From Vallitalea guaymasensis (GTDB taxonomy: Bacteria; Bacillota; Clostridia; Lachnospirales; Vallitaleaceae): a DNA stretch of 64,000 nt. The stretch is from the NCBI RefSeq assembly GCF_018141425.1, contig NZ_CP058561.1, positions 4,340,001 through 4,404,000 of the forward strand. Reading direction: 5' to 3'. Shown here one piece after another: positions 7,894 through 15,458 of the stretch. Numbering within the stretch: the stretch's first letter is position 1; every line of letters begins with the position of its first letter. A model generated the notes under the pieces. It ran no database searches and was not told where the DNA came from. It was given only the letters and a program-made list of their open reading frames with translations. A program made the position numbers and the translations under genes.

Positions 7894-9447
7894 ATGATGG
7901 AAAGTAAAATAAATCTTAACATGGAGTTAGTAGATGATTGCAGAAACGCAGCAAGAAACATTGCTACGGATACACAAGAATTCATTGAAAGACATACGAC
8001 TGTTTCTGTAGAAAGAACTGTATGTAGATTGTTAGGTATTGATGGTGTCAATGACTATATGGTTCCACTTCCTAACGTTGTGGTTGATAATATTAAAAAG
8101 GGAGAAGGATTATCCAGTGGTGCAGCTGTTTACATAGGTAATGCTATGCTTAAGTATTCTATGACACCACAAATGGTGGCAGAAAAAGTAGCAAATGAGG
8201 AACTTGATTTGACCAAGATTCCAATGGGGGATATTTTTGATATAAAATTAGAACTTGATAAAACAGCAAAAGAGACAGTAGCCAAGATAAGAAAGAATAG
8301 TAATAGACGGGAAAAGCTACTAGAAGATTTTGGAGACAAGACAGAACCTTATCTATATGTCATAGTTGCTACAGGTAATATATATGAAGATATAACTCAA
8401 GCTGTAGCGGCAGCTAAGCAGGGAGCAGATATCATTGCTGTCATAAGAACAACAGGGCAGAGTCTTCTTGATTATGTTCCATATGGAATAACTACAGAAG
8501 GATTTGGAGGTACTTATGCTACACAAGAAAACTTTCGCTTAATGAGAGAAGCTCTAGACGAGGTTTCTATAGAACTAGGGAGATATATAAGATTATGTAA
8601 TTATTGTTCAGGTTTATGTATGCCTGAAATAGCGGCAATGGGAGCTATTGAAAGATTGGATGTAATGCTTAATGATGCATTGTATGGAATACTTTTCAGG
8701 GATATCAATATGCAGAGAACAATGATAGACCAGCATTTTTCCAGAATAATAAATGGTTTTGCAGGTGTAATTATCAATACTGGTGAAGATAATTATCTAA
8801 CTACTTCGGATGCAGTTGAAGAGGCACATACTGTTCTGGCTTCACAATTCATAAATGAGCAATTTGCTTTGCTTGCAGGATTAAAAGAAGAATTAATGGG
8901 ACTTGGTCATGCATTTGAAATGAATCCAGAATTGAAGGATGGTTTTTTGATGGAACTTGCTCAAGCACAAATGGCAAGAGAGATTTTTCCGAAAGCTCCG
9001 TTGAAATATATGCCTCCAACAAAATTCATGACAGGTAATATTTTCAAAGGGCATGTTCAGAATACATTATTTAATATGGTTTCAATTTTAACCAATCAAA
9101 AGATACATTTATTAGGTATGCTGACAGAAGCCATACATACACCTTTTATGGCAGATAGAGCCTTATCAATAGAAAATGCCAGGTATATCTTTAACAACAT
9201 GCATTCTCTTGGAGAGGAAATAACTTATAAAGAAGATGGCATTATTCAAAATAGAGCTAAAGAAGTTCTTGCAAAAACTAATGATCTGTTAGTTGAAATA
9301 GAAAAAGAAGGACTTTTTAAGACTCTTGAAAAAGGCATATTTGCTGGAGTTAAGAGACCTATAGATGGTGGTAAAGGATTAGATGGAGTAATTATGAAGG
9401 ATAGAGAATATTATAATCCTTTTATTGAATTGATGTTAGATAAATAG
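7894..9447 (+). CDS. kamD: D-lysine/L-beta-lysine 5,6-aminomutase, alpha subunit
   Basis: The 517-residue large subunit of the adenosylcobalamin- and PLP-dependent aminomutase that converts L-beta-lysine to 3,5-diaminohexanoate, the Kdd substrate. It shows near-continuous similarity to the characterised clostridial protein, including TGNIYEDITQAVAAAKQGAD, RTTGQSLLDYVPYG and LCNYCSGLCMPE. The start at 7894 follows AGAAGG; the next ATG (7897) is equally possible, while the upstream TTG at 7885 overlaps the ribosome binding site. kamE follows after 15 bases, as expected for an alpha/beta enzyme. Confidence 0.95.
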   Translation: MMESKINLNMELVDDCRNAARNIATDTQEFIERHTTVSVERTVCRLLGIDGVNDYMVPLPNVVVDNIKKGEGLSSGAAVYIGNAMLKYSMTPQMVAEKVANEELDLTKIPMGDIFDIKLELDKTAKETVAKIRKNSNRREKLLEDFGDKTEPYLYVIVATGNIYEDITQAVAAAKQGADIIAVIRTTGQSLLDYVPYGITTEGFGGTYATQENFRLMREALDEVSIELGRYIRLCNYCSGLCMPEIAAMGAIERLDVMLNDALYGILFRDINMQRTMIDQHFSRIINGFAGVIINTGEDNYLTTSDAVEEAHTVLASQFINEQFALLAGLKEELMGLGHAFEMNPELKDGFLMELAQAQMAREIFPKAPLKYMPPTKFMTGNIFKGHVQNTLFNMVSILTNQKIHLLGMLTEAIHTPFMADRALSIENARYIFNNMHSLGEEITYKEDGIIQNRAKEVLAKTNDLLVEIEKEGLFKTLEKGIFAGVKRPIDGGKGLDGVIMKDREYYNPFIELMLDK

Positions 9448-9462
9448 ATAGGAGTGGTATGT

Positions 9463-10245
9463 ATGAGTGGTGGTTTATATTCTATGGAGAAAAGGGATTA
9501 TGATACAACCCTTGATCTATGTAAGTTAGCTCCCTATGGAGATACAATGAATGATGGTAAGGTACAGTTAAGTTTTACATTACCAGTTGTTGATGATGAA
9601 AATGGAATGGAAGCAGCTAAGATTCTGGCTAAGAAGATGGGTATTGCAGAGCCTTCGGTGGTTTGCCATAATGCTTTAGATAAAGAGTTTACTTTTTATG
9701 TTGTATATGGTGGTGTGAGTCATAGAGTAGATTATACAAAAATCCATGTTGAGCGTATTGAAGTGGATACTATGGATATGAAAGAGATTAATAATTATAT
9801 AAGAGAGCATATCAAAAGAAAAGTTGTAATAATTGGAGCTAGTACAGGTACTGATGCTCATACTGTTGGTATAGATGCAATCATGAATATGAAGGGTTAT
9901 GCGGGACATTATGGATTAGAGAGATATGACATGATTGATGCTTATAATCTTGGGAGTCAAGTACCTAATGAGGAGTTTATAAAAAAGGCTATAGAGTTGA
10001 AAGCTGATGTTCTTTTGGTTTCTCAGACAGTTACACAAAAGAATATACATATAGCTAATTTGACTAATCTTGTTGAATTACTTGAAGCTGAAGGGTTGAG
10101 AGATAAGATTATACTTGTATGTGGTGGACCAAGGATTACTCATGAATTGGCGAAGGAGATAGGTTTTGATGCTGGGTTTGGACCAGGTAAGTATGCTGAT
10201 GATGTGGCTTCTTTTGTGGTAACTCAGATGAAGGAGAGATTTTAA
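9463..10245 (+). CDS. kamE: D-lysine/L-beta-lysine 5,6-aminomutase, beta subunit
   Basis: The 260-residue cobalamin- and PLP-binding subunit. The base-off B12 motif DxHxxG is Asp131-Ala-His133-Thr-Val-Gly136, and the PLP lysine is Lys144 in NMKGYAGHYG. Both numbers coincide with the characterised clostridial beta subunit, which supports the ATG at 9463 (GGAG 8 bases upstream) over an upstream GTG at 9454. C-terminal SQTVTQKN and CGGPRI belong to the Rossmann-like B12 domain. Last gene of the lysine operon. No ordinary terminator follows; the palindromic repeat at 10259 may end the transcript. Confidence 0.95.
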   Translation: MSGGLYSMEKRDYDTTLDLCKLAPYGDTMNDGKVQLSFTLPVVDDENGMEAAKILAKKMGIAEPSVVCHNALDKEFTFYVVYGGVSHRVDYTKIHVERIEVDTMDMKEINNYIREHIKRKVVIIGASTGTDAHTVGIDAIMNMKGYAGHYGLERYDMIDAYNLGSQVPNEEFIKKAIELKADVLLVSQTVTQKNIHIANLTNLVELLEAEGLRDKIILVCGGPRITHELAKEIGFDAGFGPGKYADDVASFVVTQMKERF

Positions 10246-10258
10246 TATCAAATAAGTC

Positions 10259-10435
10259 AGAAAAAGTGTTTTGTTCGGACTTGGTTATTTGCAAAATAGT
10301 ATATGTATATGTTACGCCAGCTACTTGCTCGTCCTGAGCAAAAAGCTGGGTTCGGCGTCCTGCCTCACTACTCCACATATACATATACTATTTTGCTCTT
10401 AGTGAACGTCAATTTAGTTACAAAACACTTTTTCT
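10259..10435 (-). repeat. Dispersed palindromic repeat, copy 1 (MITE-like)
   Basis: A 177-bp element homologous to the reverse complement of 52818-53056. Outer inverted repeats of 15 bp (10259-10273 with 10421-10435) enclose a perfect 22-bp inner inverted repeat (10291-10312 with 10375-10396). The centre carries a G+C-rich core, GAGGCAGGACGCCGAACCC and CAGGACGAGCAA when read on the minus strand, quite unlike the AT-rich surroundings. It holds no convincing ORF and would fold into a long hairpin on either strand. Its position right after kamE suggests it also acts as a transcription end. Confidence 0.8.
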
Positions 10436-10519
10436 TCTATTTGCAAAATAATTAGTTTGGTTACTAACTTATAGTTGAAGTTTATAAGTGATTTATATAT
10501 AATTAAATATTATATTATA

Positions 10520-11590
10520 TTATATTAGTTTGAAGTTTTTACAGGCTTCTACGTAAGCTAGTATATTTTCCCAGGGTACTTCGGGTTCTAATAAATGGGT
10601 TGGAGCGCATATTAATCCGCCTTTTTTACCGGCTAGAGTCAGATTTTTGGTTACTTCTTCTTTAATTTCGGCTGGGGTTCCGAATGGCATAGTGGTTTGA
10701 GTACCTATGGTTCCGTAGAAAGAGATTTTGTCGTTGTATTTCTTGTGGATTTCATCAAAGGACATACATTCTGGTTGAACGGGGTTAAGTACATCTACAC
10801 CTACGTCTATAAGGTGTGGTATGAATGGTGTGATGAAACCGCAGCTGTGATAGAAGATTATTATGTTAGGATTGATTTCTCTAACGGTGTCTATAATCTT
10901 TTTTAATCTAGGCTTTAACCAAGTTACATACATATCTTCACTGAGCATTATGCTGTTTTGCATTCCAACATCGTCTCCGAAGAAGAGCATATCTGCTCCT
11001 GCTTTGACGAATGATACTGCTCTTATAATAGATAATTCAGTTACACGGTCTAGGATAAATGCTGCTTTTTCTGGATCGGTAATCATATCCATCATTAGTT
11101 GTTCCATGCTACGCATATACCATGATAGTTCCCAAACTGTACATTGCATGTTGCCCATAGCTGCTAAGCCTTTTGCGTGATATTCATCGCATTGTGCTTT
11201 TTGATCTGCATGGTCAGCATTAGCGAAGTCAGGGAATGGATATGCTTCAAGTTCTTCCATGGTTGTCAAGTCTTTCATTGGATGACGCATATATGTCATA
11301 TGCATAGCTGCTTCACTGCCTGGTTCATGGGCAACTCCCCACTCATCAATATAAGTTCCTTCTTTTAGTTGAAAGTTATAGTAGGAACGATATTTTTCTG
11401 TATCATGATTAATCAGTTTTCTGTCTTCGATACAACGCCAAGGCATATCAAAGTATTCTTGGTAGGATTTATCAGATTTCGTTTCCTCTTTATATTTTTC
11501 TATCAAGGATGGACATAAGTCGAAGTAGACAGGAGCTTCTTCATAACCTTGTCTTTTGATTAATGAGATTAAATTATCTTTTTTTGTCAT
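10520..11590 (-). CDS. UroD-family (MtaA-like) methyltransferase
   Basis: A 356-residue member of the uroporphyrinogen decarboxylase superfamily in its methyltransferase branch. An His-x-Cys pair (YHSCG, near residue 248) and a C-terminal cysteine (GGLICAPTH) match the zinc ligands of MtaA-type methyltransferases, which move methyl groups between corrinoid proteins and a thiol or tetrahydrofolate. No heme biosynthesis genes are near, so true UroD activity is unlikely. The start was set at 11590 because AGGAGGT lies just upstream; the open frame extends further but reads low-complexity sequence. It is transcribed divergently from an AraC regulator, its probable controller. Substrate unknown. 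Confidence 0.78.
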   Translation of the reverse strand: MTKKDNLISLIKRQGYEEAPVYFDLCPSLIEKYKEETKSDKSYQEYFDMPWRCIEDRKLINHDTEKYRSYYNFQLKEGTYIDEWGVAHEPGSEAAMHMTYMRHPMKDLTTMEELEAYPFPDFANADHADQKAQCDEYHAKGLAAMGNMQCTVWELSWYMRSMEQLMMDMITDPEKAAFILDRVTELSIIRAVSFVKAGADMLFFGDDVGMQNSIMLSEDMYVTWLKPRLKKIIDTVREINPNIIIFYHSCGFITPFIPHLIDVGVDVLNPVQPECMSFDEIHKKYNDKISFYGTIGTQTTMPFGTPAEIKEEVTKNLTLAGKKGGLICAPTHLLEPEVPWENILAYVEACKNFKLI

Positions 11591-11709
11591 TGTTATACCT
11601 CCTAATATGTATAATATGGTATTATAGGTATAAGTATATATGGTATTATTGTTAGTAAGAATGATATAAATGGTACAAATAATGTAAAAAATGGTATGGG
11701 GATGGTAGA
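11591..11709. promoter_or_regulatory. Divergent promoter region, UroD-family gene and AraC regulator
   Basis: This 119-bp gap separates two divergent genes and must hold both promoters. It contains repeated TATGGTATTAT-like and ATGGTA stretches, possible binding sites for the AraC protein. No consensus -35/-10 pair was found with confidence. Confidence 0.4.
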
Positions 11710-12543
11710 GTGGATATTCCAAGGGAACTTTTTGTGACAGATACTTGTTATTATCATATTAATCAAAAACCTATTGAAGGAATAATATCATGTGGATTTT
11801 TAACTAAAAATGCTGAGAAGAAATTACATAACTTCATTTATTATGGAGGGTTCATTGTTCTAAGTGGTAAGGGTAGATATATTAGTGAAGATGGATATGA
11901 GACTGAGTTGAAGCCAGGTTATTTTGTTCAGCGAATACCTAATGTAAAACATACAACTGTTGTTGATGGTAGTGAACCTTGGTTGGAATTTTATATTTGT
12001 GTGGGTCCTTCTATATATAGAACATTAGGAGATATAGGGATTCTTAATACGGTTGATCCTGTATTTAAGATTAAGCCTAGTCCTATGCTTATTAATCAAT
12101 GTTGTAAGCTGTTAGCCAGTTTCAAGGAAGCAAAGGAAAAGGACATGAATGAATTATTTATAAAGGTTCAAAGCTTTTTGATTTTAATCAATTCTATTAA
12201 TGAACAGTTATATATATTGAATGAAGAAGATAGATGTATTGAAATGTTATGTGATACATTAAGTCACGGATTCCACAGAAAGATAGATATAAAAGAAGAA
12301 GCTAAGAAATACAGTATGAGTTATGAAAAGTTGAGAAAACTTTTTAAACAGAGGATAGGAGTCTCTCCACATAAATACTTGATAACAAAGCGTATCAATG
12401 AGGCTCAGAGTATGCTCCATGACCCTAATCTTACTATATCTGAAATAGCTGATATGTTGGGATTTTATGATTCATATGCTTTTTCAAACCAATTCAAGAA
12501 AATTGTTGGTGTGTCACCAAAGAATTTTAGAGAGGGAATATAG
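11710..12543 (+). CDS. AraC-family transcriptional regulator with cupin domain
   Basis: A 277-residue regulator. The N-terminal part resembles the cupin sensor domain (FIVLSGKGRYISEDG then LKPGYFVQRIP). The C-terminal approximately 100 residues carry two helix-turn-helix units ending in the family signature (ISEIADMLGFYDSYAFSNQFKKIVGVSPKNFR). The start is a GTG with GGGGATGG shortly upstream. It is divergent from the UroD-family gene and probably controls it in response to a small carbohydrate-like or methylated ligand. The ligand is not predictable. Confidence 0.9.
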   Translation: MDIPRELFVTDTCYYHINQKPIEGIISCGFLTKNAEKKLHNFIYYGGFIVLSGKGRYISEDGYETELKPGYFVQRIPNVKHTTVVDGSEPWLEFYICVGPSIYRTLGDIGILNTVDPVFKIKPSPMLINQCCKLLASFKEAKEKDMNELFIKVQSFLILINSINEQLYILNEEDRCIEMLCDTLSHGFHRKIDIKEEAKKYSMSYEKLRKLFKQRIGVSPHKYLITKRINEAQSMLHDPNLTISEIADMLGFYDSYAFSNQFKKIVGVSPKNFREGI

Positions 12544-12593
12544 TAGTATTTCAATGGTAAAATATTACAAAAATATTACATTCCAAAAAAAGG

Positions 12594-12622
12594 TTGCAAT
12601 TTGCTTGATAATAGTATATAAT
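12594..12622 (+). promoter_or_regulatory. Sigma-A type promoter
   Basis: TTGCAA (12594-12599), a 17-bp spacer and TATAAT (12617-12622). It lies about 65 bases upstream of a strong ribosome binding site and a 29-codon ORF, and about 185 bases before tandem terminators. Confidence 0.65.
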
Positions 12623-12686
12623 AGTTATCGGTTAAGATATTTAATAACAGAAGAATATAAAAGAGAAAAAAGGAGGTTGTGTACAA

Positions 12687-12776
12687 ATGTTAAATATAAT
12701 AGTAATGAACAGCAAACAAACTTCATATTGTAATAATGTTATACACGACTTAGACCTTTTAAGAATTCATATATAG
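12687..12776 (+). CDS. Predicted 29-residue peptide in its own transcription unit
   Basis: ATG with AGGAGG (12671-12676) 10 bases upstream; the product is 29 residues beginning MLNIIVMNSKQTSY. There is no signal peptide, a single Cys, and an Ile/Leu-rich end. It lies between a consensus promoter (12594-12622) and two intrinsic terminators (12806-12839, 12857-12885), so the whole unit would be a transcript of about 210-260 nt. It could encode a functional micropeptide, a leader peptide, or be part of a regulatory RNA. I do not recognise the peptide. Confidence 0.4.
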   Translation: MLNIIVMNSKQTSYCNNVIHDLDLLRIHI

Positions 12777-12805
12777 TAATGAATTAATTATATAGATAAT
12801 AACAG

Positions 12806-12839
12806 CCGTAGGTCATGTATAATGCTCTATGGTTTTTTT
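12806..12839 (+). terminator. Intrinsic terminator 1 of the small unit
   Basis: CCGTAGGTCAT and ATGCTCTATGG pair across a 5-base loop (one mismatch, two G-U) and are followed by seven T. Confidence 0.7.
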
Positions 12840-12856
12840 ATGCATAGCTTTAGATA

Positions 12857-12885
12857 AGCCATAGGGTAGTACCTATGGCTTTTTC
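12857..12885 (+). terminator. Intrinsic terminator 2
   Basis: AGCCATAGG (12857-12865) pairs perfectly with CCTATGGCT (12872-12880), followed by a T run. It stands 17 bases after the first terminator, giving a tandem stop. Confidence 0.8.
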
Positions 12886-12945
12886 TATGTTTGTAACCTT
12901 TATTGGATTACATATAATTCTAAGGATAAAGGAGGTTAAATAAAT

Positions 12946-13042
12946 ATGATGGTGATAAAATTATAACTAATAATGTAGGCTAGAATTTTATGGGAGGATA
13001 CTTATGAATATAAAAAACAGAACATTGGGATTAGATATTTAG
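12946..13042 (+). other. Two minimal ORFs with strong ribosome binding sites
   Basis: An ATG at 12946 with AAGGAGG upstream opens a 6-codon frame (stop at 12964-12966). An ATG at 13004 with GGGAGG upstream opens a 12-codon frame beginning MNIKNRTLGLDI (stop at 13040-13042). The ribosome binding sites are better than those of many real genes here while the frames are tiny. They may be decayed gene starts or regulatory uORFs. No protein function is claimed. Confidence 0.3.
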
Positions 13043-13112
13043 ATAGGTAACAATAGGAAAAGATGTAGATTAAAGTTATAATAAATCAAAAAAATAACAG
13101 GAGTTGATATTT

Positions 13113-13379
13113 GTGAGTGACATATCAATAATACAAAATATAGATAATAGAAATAGTGCGGAATATAAGGACAGCATCAAGGAGGGAATAAGAATGTCAG
13201 TTTTAAGTATGGCAATGAATGTAGGAACTTTTAAAGTAAATTTGACGGTTAATAAAAGTGACGAACTAGTAAATAAAAAGAAAAAGAATTATCAAGCTAG
13301 AAAGAGAATAAAAGAAGCCATTAAAGAAAAAAATCAAAGGTTAGATGAATATTCAATGTGTAATTACTTGATAAGATAA
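13113..13379 (+). CDS. Small hypothetical protein with two possible starts
   Basis: An 88-residue frame from GTG 13113 (AGGAG about 9 bases upstream). An internal ATG at 13194 has an even stronger AAGGAGGG 7 bases upstream and gives a 61-residue protein starting MSVLSMAMNVGTFKVN. The second half is highly basic and helical (KKKKNYQARKRIKEAIKEKN). There are no membrane segments and no family I recognise. A terminator-like hairpin follows. Real coding is plausible but unproven, and the shorter form may be the product. Confidence 0.5.
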   Translation: MSDISIIQNIDNRNSAEYKDSIKEGIRMSVLSMAMNVGTFKVNLTVNKSDELVNKKKKNYQARKRIKEAIKEKNQRLDEYSMCNYLIR

Positions 13380-13410
13380 TACTAAATCAATAGAATATAA
13401 AATTATAATA

Positions 13411-13454
13411 GGAACTAGAATATATAGCCTGTATATAGGCATATATCTGGTTCC
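13411..13454 (+). terminator. Terminator-like hairpin after the small protein
   Basis: GGAACTAGA...GCCT and AGGC...TCTGGTTCC form an imperfect inverted repeat with bulges, followed by a short weak T stretch. Between this and the kinase start I see no further gene. Confidence 0.45.
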
Positions 13455-13625
13455 TATTTAATTAGAATGATATATTTAAATGTTTAGAAATATATTTTTG
13501 GGATAAAATATATTGTATTTTAATAACTATAGGTGCTACAATGTATAATATAAATAAATTGCCGGTAATTAGCGAAAAATGTTGTTGAATTAGTGGTAAA
13601 TGTTATTAAATGGAAGGATAGTTCA

Positions 13626-15362
13626 ATGAATAAGATTGTGCAATACATAAAAAAAACTCTTAGGAATATAAGTCTTAAGCATAAATTTTCGGTAATTATA
13701 ACTGTTTCTGTATTAATATGTGTTGGAGTAACATCTATATTTTCGTTTTATATTTTTGGGAAATATAACCAATTACTTTATCATAACACATCTCATATTC
13801 TAGAAATGACTATTGTCAATATAGAAAAAGATCTTAAACAAATAGAAAAAATAACAGATTCTATCATTGGTGATAGTGTTATTCAAAATCAGATGCCCAT
13901 TATTCAAACTGAAGAAATGAATATTATGTACAGCGAATCCATCGCTAGTATCAACAAAACATTGAATGAGTACTACTCAGATGGAAATATTATTTCTATG
14001 GCAATATATACAGATAATCTACGTATCAATTGCGGGTGGAATTTTCTCGATGATAAACATGAAGTAATACAAAGGGCTATTTTAGAAGCTAAAAATGCTG
14101 GTGGTAAAACTGTATGGTTATCAAGTGGCAGAAGTGACTCAAGTGTTATATGTGCCAGAGATATAAGACAGGTAAAGAATCTTTCCTTAAACAGTATGGG
14201 AGTATTAGTTGTCCATGTTGATTTGCAAGATATATTAGAGAAACAATTGGTATATTACCAAAAGCTTAACTATAATCCATTAATAAGCATTGTTTCAGAA
14301 GATGAAGTATTGTACAGTAACTTAGGAATAGATTTGAAGGTTAAGAGAAAGAGCTTGGATAATACTTACAGCATTATGAAAAACGGTAAGAGTGAGTATT
14401 TTGTTACAGAAACCCAAAATCTTTTCTTGCCTTGGAAATATACAATGTACATTCCTTTTGATTCTATAGGAGGGTCAATAAAATCCCTTAGGTTAGTTAT
14501 GACAATTGTACTTGTCATTGTCATGATAGTAGCCTTTGGATTGAGCATTAAAATAGTATCTCAGATCATTAAACATTTTGATACCCTTGTTAATAAAATG
14601 CATACATTTAAAAAAGGCAATTTTACTATTGATTGCGAGTATGACTACACCAATAGGAATGATGAATTAGGATTCGTCCATAGAAGTTTTGACGAAATGG
14701 TTAATGATATCAGGAAATTGGTAAATGATAATTATGTGAAACAATTATTGATAAAGGATGCTCATATAAAATCTTTACAGCAACAGATTAACCCTCACTT
14801 TTTGTTTAATATATTGCAGACCGTTAATTGGATGGCTAAAGCCAATAATCAGACGGAAATATCAGTTATAGTTGAATCAGTAGGTAAAATGCTAAGATTT
14901 GCATTGGATGAGCAAAATAATGTTGTAGTATTGGAAAAAGAATTGGAGAATACACAAAATTATATAGTGGTACAAAAAATAAGGTATAAAGATAGACTGA
15001 AAACGGAAGTAGATGTTTCAGAATCCCTATATAATCAAAAAATACCCAAAATGGCATTACAGGCTATTGTAGAAAATGCCATCAATCATGCCCTTGAAAA
15101 TATGCTTGAGACTTGTATCATCAAGATTGCTACAGAAGATACAGGTGATTCATTTAATTTGATAGTAGAAGACAATGGACCTGGGATTCAAGAAAATATG
15201 CTGGAGAAATTGGAAAACAAGACTGTAAAACCTTCAGGACTAGGTATTGGATTAACTAATATCCATAAAAGGATACAATTATTGTTTTCAGATGAATATG
15301 GTCTTGAACTTCATAATACAGGACATGGAACGAGAGTAATAATAAAATTGCCAAAAGGATAG
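13626..15362 (+). CDS. YesM-type sensor histidine kinase
   Basis: A 578-residue membrane sensor kinase. An N-terminal helix at about residues 22-43 and a second at about 290-310 bracket an extracellular domain. A HAMP linker follows, then the His_kinase segment with phospho-accepting His in INPHFLFNILQTVNWMA, and an HATPase domain with N box ENAINHALEN, DNGPGI and GLGIGLTNIHKR. The start at 13626 follows GGAAGG; an upstream in-frame GTG at 13593 lacks this. It forms a pair with the AraC-type response regulator downstream and sits before a CUT1 sugar importer, the usual arrangement for sensing the imported oligosaccharide. Ligand unknown. Confidence 0.93.
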   Translation: MNKIVQYIKKTLRNISLKHKFSVIITVSVLICVGVTSIFSFYIFGKYNQLLYHNTSHILEMTIVNIEKDLKQIEKITDSIIGDSVIQNQMPIIQTEEMNIMYSESIASINKTLNEYYSDGNIISMAIYTDNLRINCGWNFLDDKHEVIQRAILEAKNAGGKTVWLSSGRSDSSVICARDIRQVKNLSLNSMGVLVVHVDLQDILEKQLVYYQKLNYNPLISIVSEDEVLYSNLGIDLKVKRKSLDNTYSIMKNGKSEYFVTETQNLFLPWKYTMYIPFDSIGGSIKSLRLVMTIVLVIVMIVAFGLSIKIVSQIIKHFDTLVNKMHTFKKGNFTIDCEYDYTNRNDELGFVHRSFDEMVNDIRKLVNDNYVKQLLIKDAHIKSLQQQINPHFLFNILQTVNWMAKANNQTEISVIVESVGKMLRFALDEQNNVVVLEKELENTQNYIVVQKIRYKDRLKTEVDVSESLYNQKIPKMALQAIVENAINHALENMLETCIIKIATEDTGDSFNLIVEDNGPGIQENMLEKLENKTVKPSGLGIGLTNIHKRIQLLFSDEYGLELHNTGHGTRVIIKLPKG

Positions 15363-15458
15363 TTTCAAACATTAATAAATATATTTTACAACTATTATAA
15401 TTGAGAGATTTTCAATTATTGAAGTTCTTATAATTAGTAGATTACTGGGAGGATTATC

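Noticed and set aside
10136-10384. 82-codon minus-strand frame across the kamE end and repeat copy 1
   Set aside because: It reads through the palindromic repeat and the antisense of kamE, gives low-complexity sequence, and has no ribosome binding site.
11591-11722. N-terminal extension of the minus-strand UroD-family protein to 11722
   Set aside because: The extension is Ile/Tyr/Thr/Asn low complexity read from the promoter region; AGGAGGT before 11590 and the family N-terminus support the shorter protein.
12467-12733. 88-codon frame overlapping the AraC gene end
   Set aside because: It begins inside the AraC gene in another frame, lacks a ribosome binding site, and runs across the promoter of the small unit.
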